Positions 63,141 to 64,000 of a DNA stretch of 64,000 nucleotides are shown here, in pieces (position 1 is the stretch's first letter; each line of letters opens with the position of its first letter). The notes under the pieces were generated by a model, which was given only the letters and a program-made list of their open reading frames with translations, made no database searches and was not told the DNA's origin. The DNA comes from Myxococcales bacterium. Lineage in GTDB: Bacteria; Myxococcota_A; Polyangia; Palsa-1104; JAEUJZ01. The position numbers were made by a program, and so were the translations under genes. The stretch spans positions 62,001 to 126,000 of the forward strand of contig JAEUJZ010000131.1 of assembly GCA_016794505.1 (NCBI GenBank). The letters are read 5' to 3'.

Positions 63141-64000
63141 TTACGCTTTCTGTGTCTGCGATCCCATCGCCAGGCTTGGCGTCAGCCGCGGGCGGATGTA
63201 CACGTTCCACAGCGTGCCAAAGAAGGCCGAGCCGATGCGCGTGATCGCCAGGTTCTTGTCGACCGGCGACTGCGTGCCCGAGATCTGCAGCGTCGATAGC
63301 AAGTGCAAGACGCCTGCGAGATCGATGTGCAAGGTGCCGATGGCCAGCGCGTCGCCGCTGCGGCTGTGACCGCGGCGCAGCGTTGTGTACAGCGTGGTGG
63401 TCGATTCCCAAACATCCAAGCGACCGTGGTCGCGGATGTCTTTCCAGCCGTCCAAAAGATACGGCGAGCCATCGGCGCCGTAGAACGGCAGCGCGTACAG
63501 CATCTTGCGCGCGTTTTCAGCGTCGCTTTGCACGAACAGGTTGAACACGCCTGCCGTGACGGTGGCTCCGTCGGGGGGCGTGATGCCAGGAACGGTTACG
63601 CTGCCGCTCGCAAGCGCGGTGTGATCGCGCTCGATCAAAAAGGAATCCAGATCGGGTGCGAAGATCTCAAGCGTGAATTCGCAGGTCATCCCCGCGTGTT
63701 TGCCGCGCAGGGCCGACGCGACATAGTCGGTCTCGTTGGCGAAGTTCCGATCTAGGTGTCCGCGCATGGTCTCGCGAAACTGGGCGCCGATGAGGTTGTG
63801 TCGCGGGTCGGCGCAGCCACCGACAGGAATTTGCACGCGATCAAGCGGCTCGACGATGCGTGTGGCGGCGCCGCGCTCGGGAGCCTGCCAGGTTGGGTTG
63901 CCGGTGAAGCGGCGGATCAGCGCTTCGATGCTGCGCTCGGCCGTGGCCGCGATGGTGTGAGAAGGATTGGCACCGACCGCGCGGGGCAGGCGCGCTCCAT
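63141..64000 (-). CDS. GMC oxidoreductase, C-terminal part (5' end off the window)
   Basis: The frame is open to the right edge, so 285 residues of the C-terminus are seen. It starts with LPRAVGANPSHTIAATAERSIEALI, matching the GMC C-terminal signature (LP-x-x-x-G-x-NP-x-x-TI-x-A-x-AER) that in cholesterol oxidase holds the catalytic His/Asn region and FAD contacts. After it comes an extra domain of about 230 residues, with FRETMRG resembling the FTETMRG found in ChoD-type proteins, and YALPFYGADGSPYLLDGWKDI. The enzyme oxidises an alcohol with FAD. The extra domain could carry a lipid-binding function. A sterol or hydroxylated-lipid substrate is plausible but unproven. Confidence 0.8.
   Translation of the reverse strand, partial: GARLPRAVGANPSHTIAATAERSIEALIRRFTGNPTWQAPERGAATRIVEPLDRVQIPVGGCADPRHNLIGAQFRETMRGHLDRNFANETDYVASALRGKHAGMTCEFTLEIFAPDLDSFLIERDHTALASGSVTVPGITPPDGATVTAGVFNLFVQSDAENARKMLYALPFYGADGSPYLLDGWKDIRDHGRLDVWESTTTLYTTLRRGHSRSGDALAIGTLHIDLAGVLHLLSTLQISGTQSPVDKNLAITRIGSAFFGTLWNVYIRPRLTPSLAMGSQTQKA

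Overview
The window reads as chromosome from a high-GC, myxobacteria-like bacterium (phylum Myxococcota). The evidence is several eukaryotic-type Ser/Thr kinases with long Pro/Ala or repeat-rich tails, many Cys-rich and TPR lipoproteins, PEGA and FG-GAP proteins, a 14-repeat VWAVG receptor kinase, and GC-saturated third codon positions. The exact lineage cannot be fixed from the sequence alone. No CRISPR array, rRNA or intact insertion sequence was seen; there is one tRNA (His).

Region 1 (1 to about 4,372) is accessory and visibly lower in GC. It holds a partial AT-hook/membrane protein on the minus strand, a long AT-rich gap, a two-gene unit (a degenerate SlyD/FKBP-like protein plus an unknown), a Cys-rich lipoprotein, a G-rich minisatellite of about 19 units, and a phage-like control region. 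That region has an XRE repressor reading left, tandem operator dyads, and small genes reading right with a large hairpin inside them. It ends abruptly inside the RDLKPGN motif of a Ser/Thr kinase that has lost its N-lobe (4,373-5,326), so this point is a recombination or assembly junction.

Region 2 (5,434-16,117) has a 1,143-residue cytoplasmic kinase, a DmdC-type acyl-CoA dehydrogenase behind a promoter with an overlapping dyad, apaG, a TPR membrane protein, an acyl-CoA dehydrogenase-serA pair on the minus strand, and an RlpA-like exported protein. Region 3 (16,313-20,441) is a tight nucleoside-salvage operon: pyrimidine phosphorylase, purine phosphorylase, cytidine deaminase and an MTA/SAH-deaminase-like amidohydrolase. 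It is followed by a lipoprotein RNase T2, tRNA-His and a TldD-like protease.

Region 4 (23,780-30,025) has thioredoxin and DUF302 genes divergent from an ECF sigma factor with a fused zinc finger, then, all on the minus strand, a Cys/Met PLP enzyme, RNase Y, a cupredoxin lipoprotein and an enoyl-CoA hydratase. Region 5 (30,026-34,499) is looser: short tandem repeats, small secreted or zinc-ribbon proteins, a LuxR-type regulator with an atypical receiver, a TPR lipoprotein and threonine aldolase. Region 6 (34,681-47,260) has ridA, a rhomboid-like membrane protein, a lectin-fold lipoprotein, an FlK-like thioesterase, pyruvate carboxylase, a charged heptad-repeat exported protein, a large exported protein, tolB and a D-hydantoinase/dihydropyrimidinase.

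Region 7 (47,261-64,000) has a PEGA protein and a 14-repeat FG-GAP lipoprotein in one operon, phosphonoacetaldehyde hydrolase, an MFS transporter, a KAS III-like enzyme with an altered active site, the 14-repeat receptor kinase, a PqqD-like/Memo fusion, a sphingomyelin-synthase-like PAP2 protein, a ketosynthase-fold protein lacking all three catalytic residues, an exported probable outer-membrane protein, and the C-terminal part of a GMC oxidoreductase running off the end. The last group suggests lipid or polyketide-type envelope chemistry, but that link is inference.
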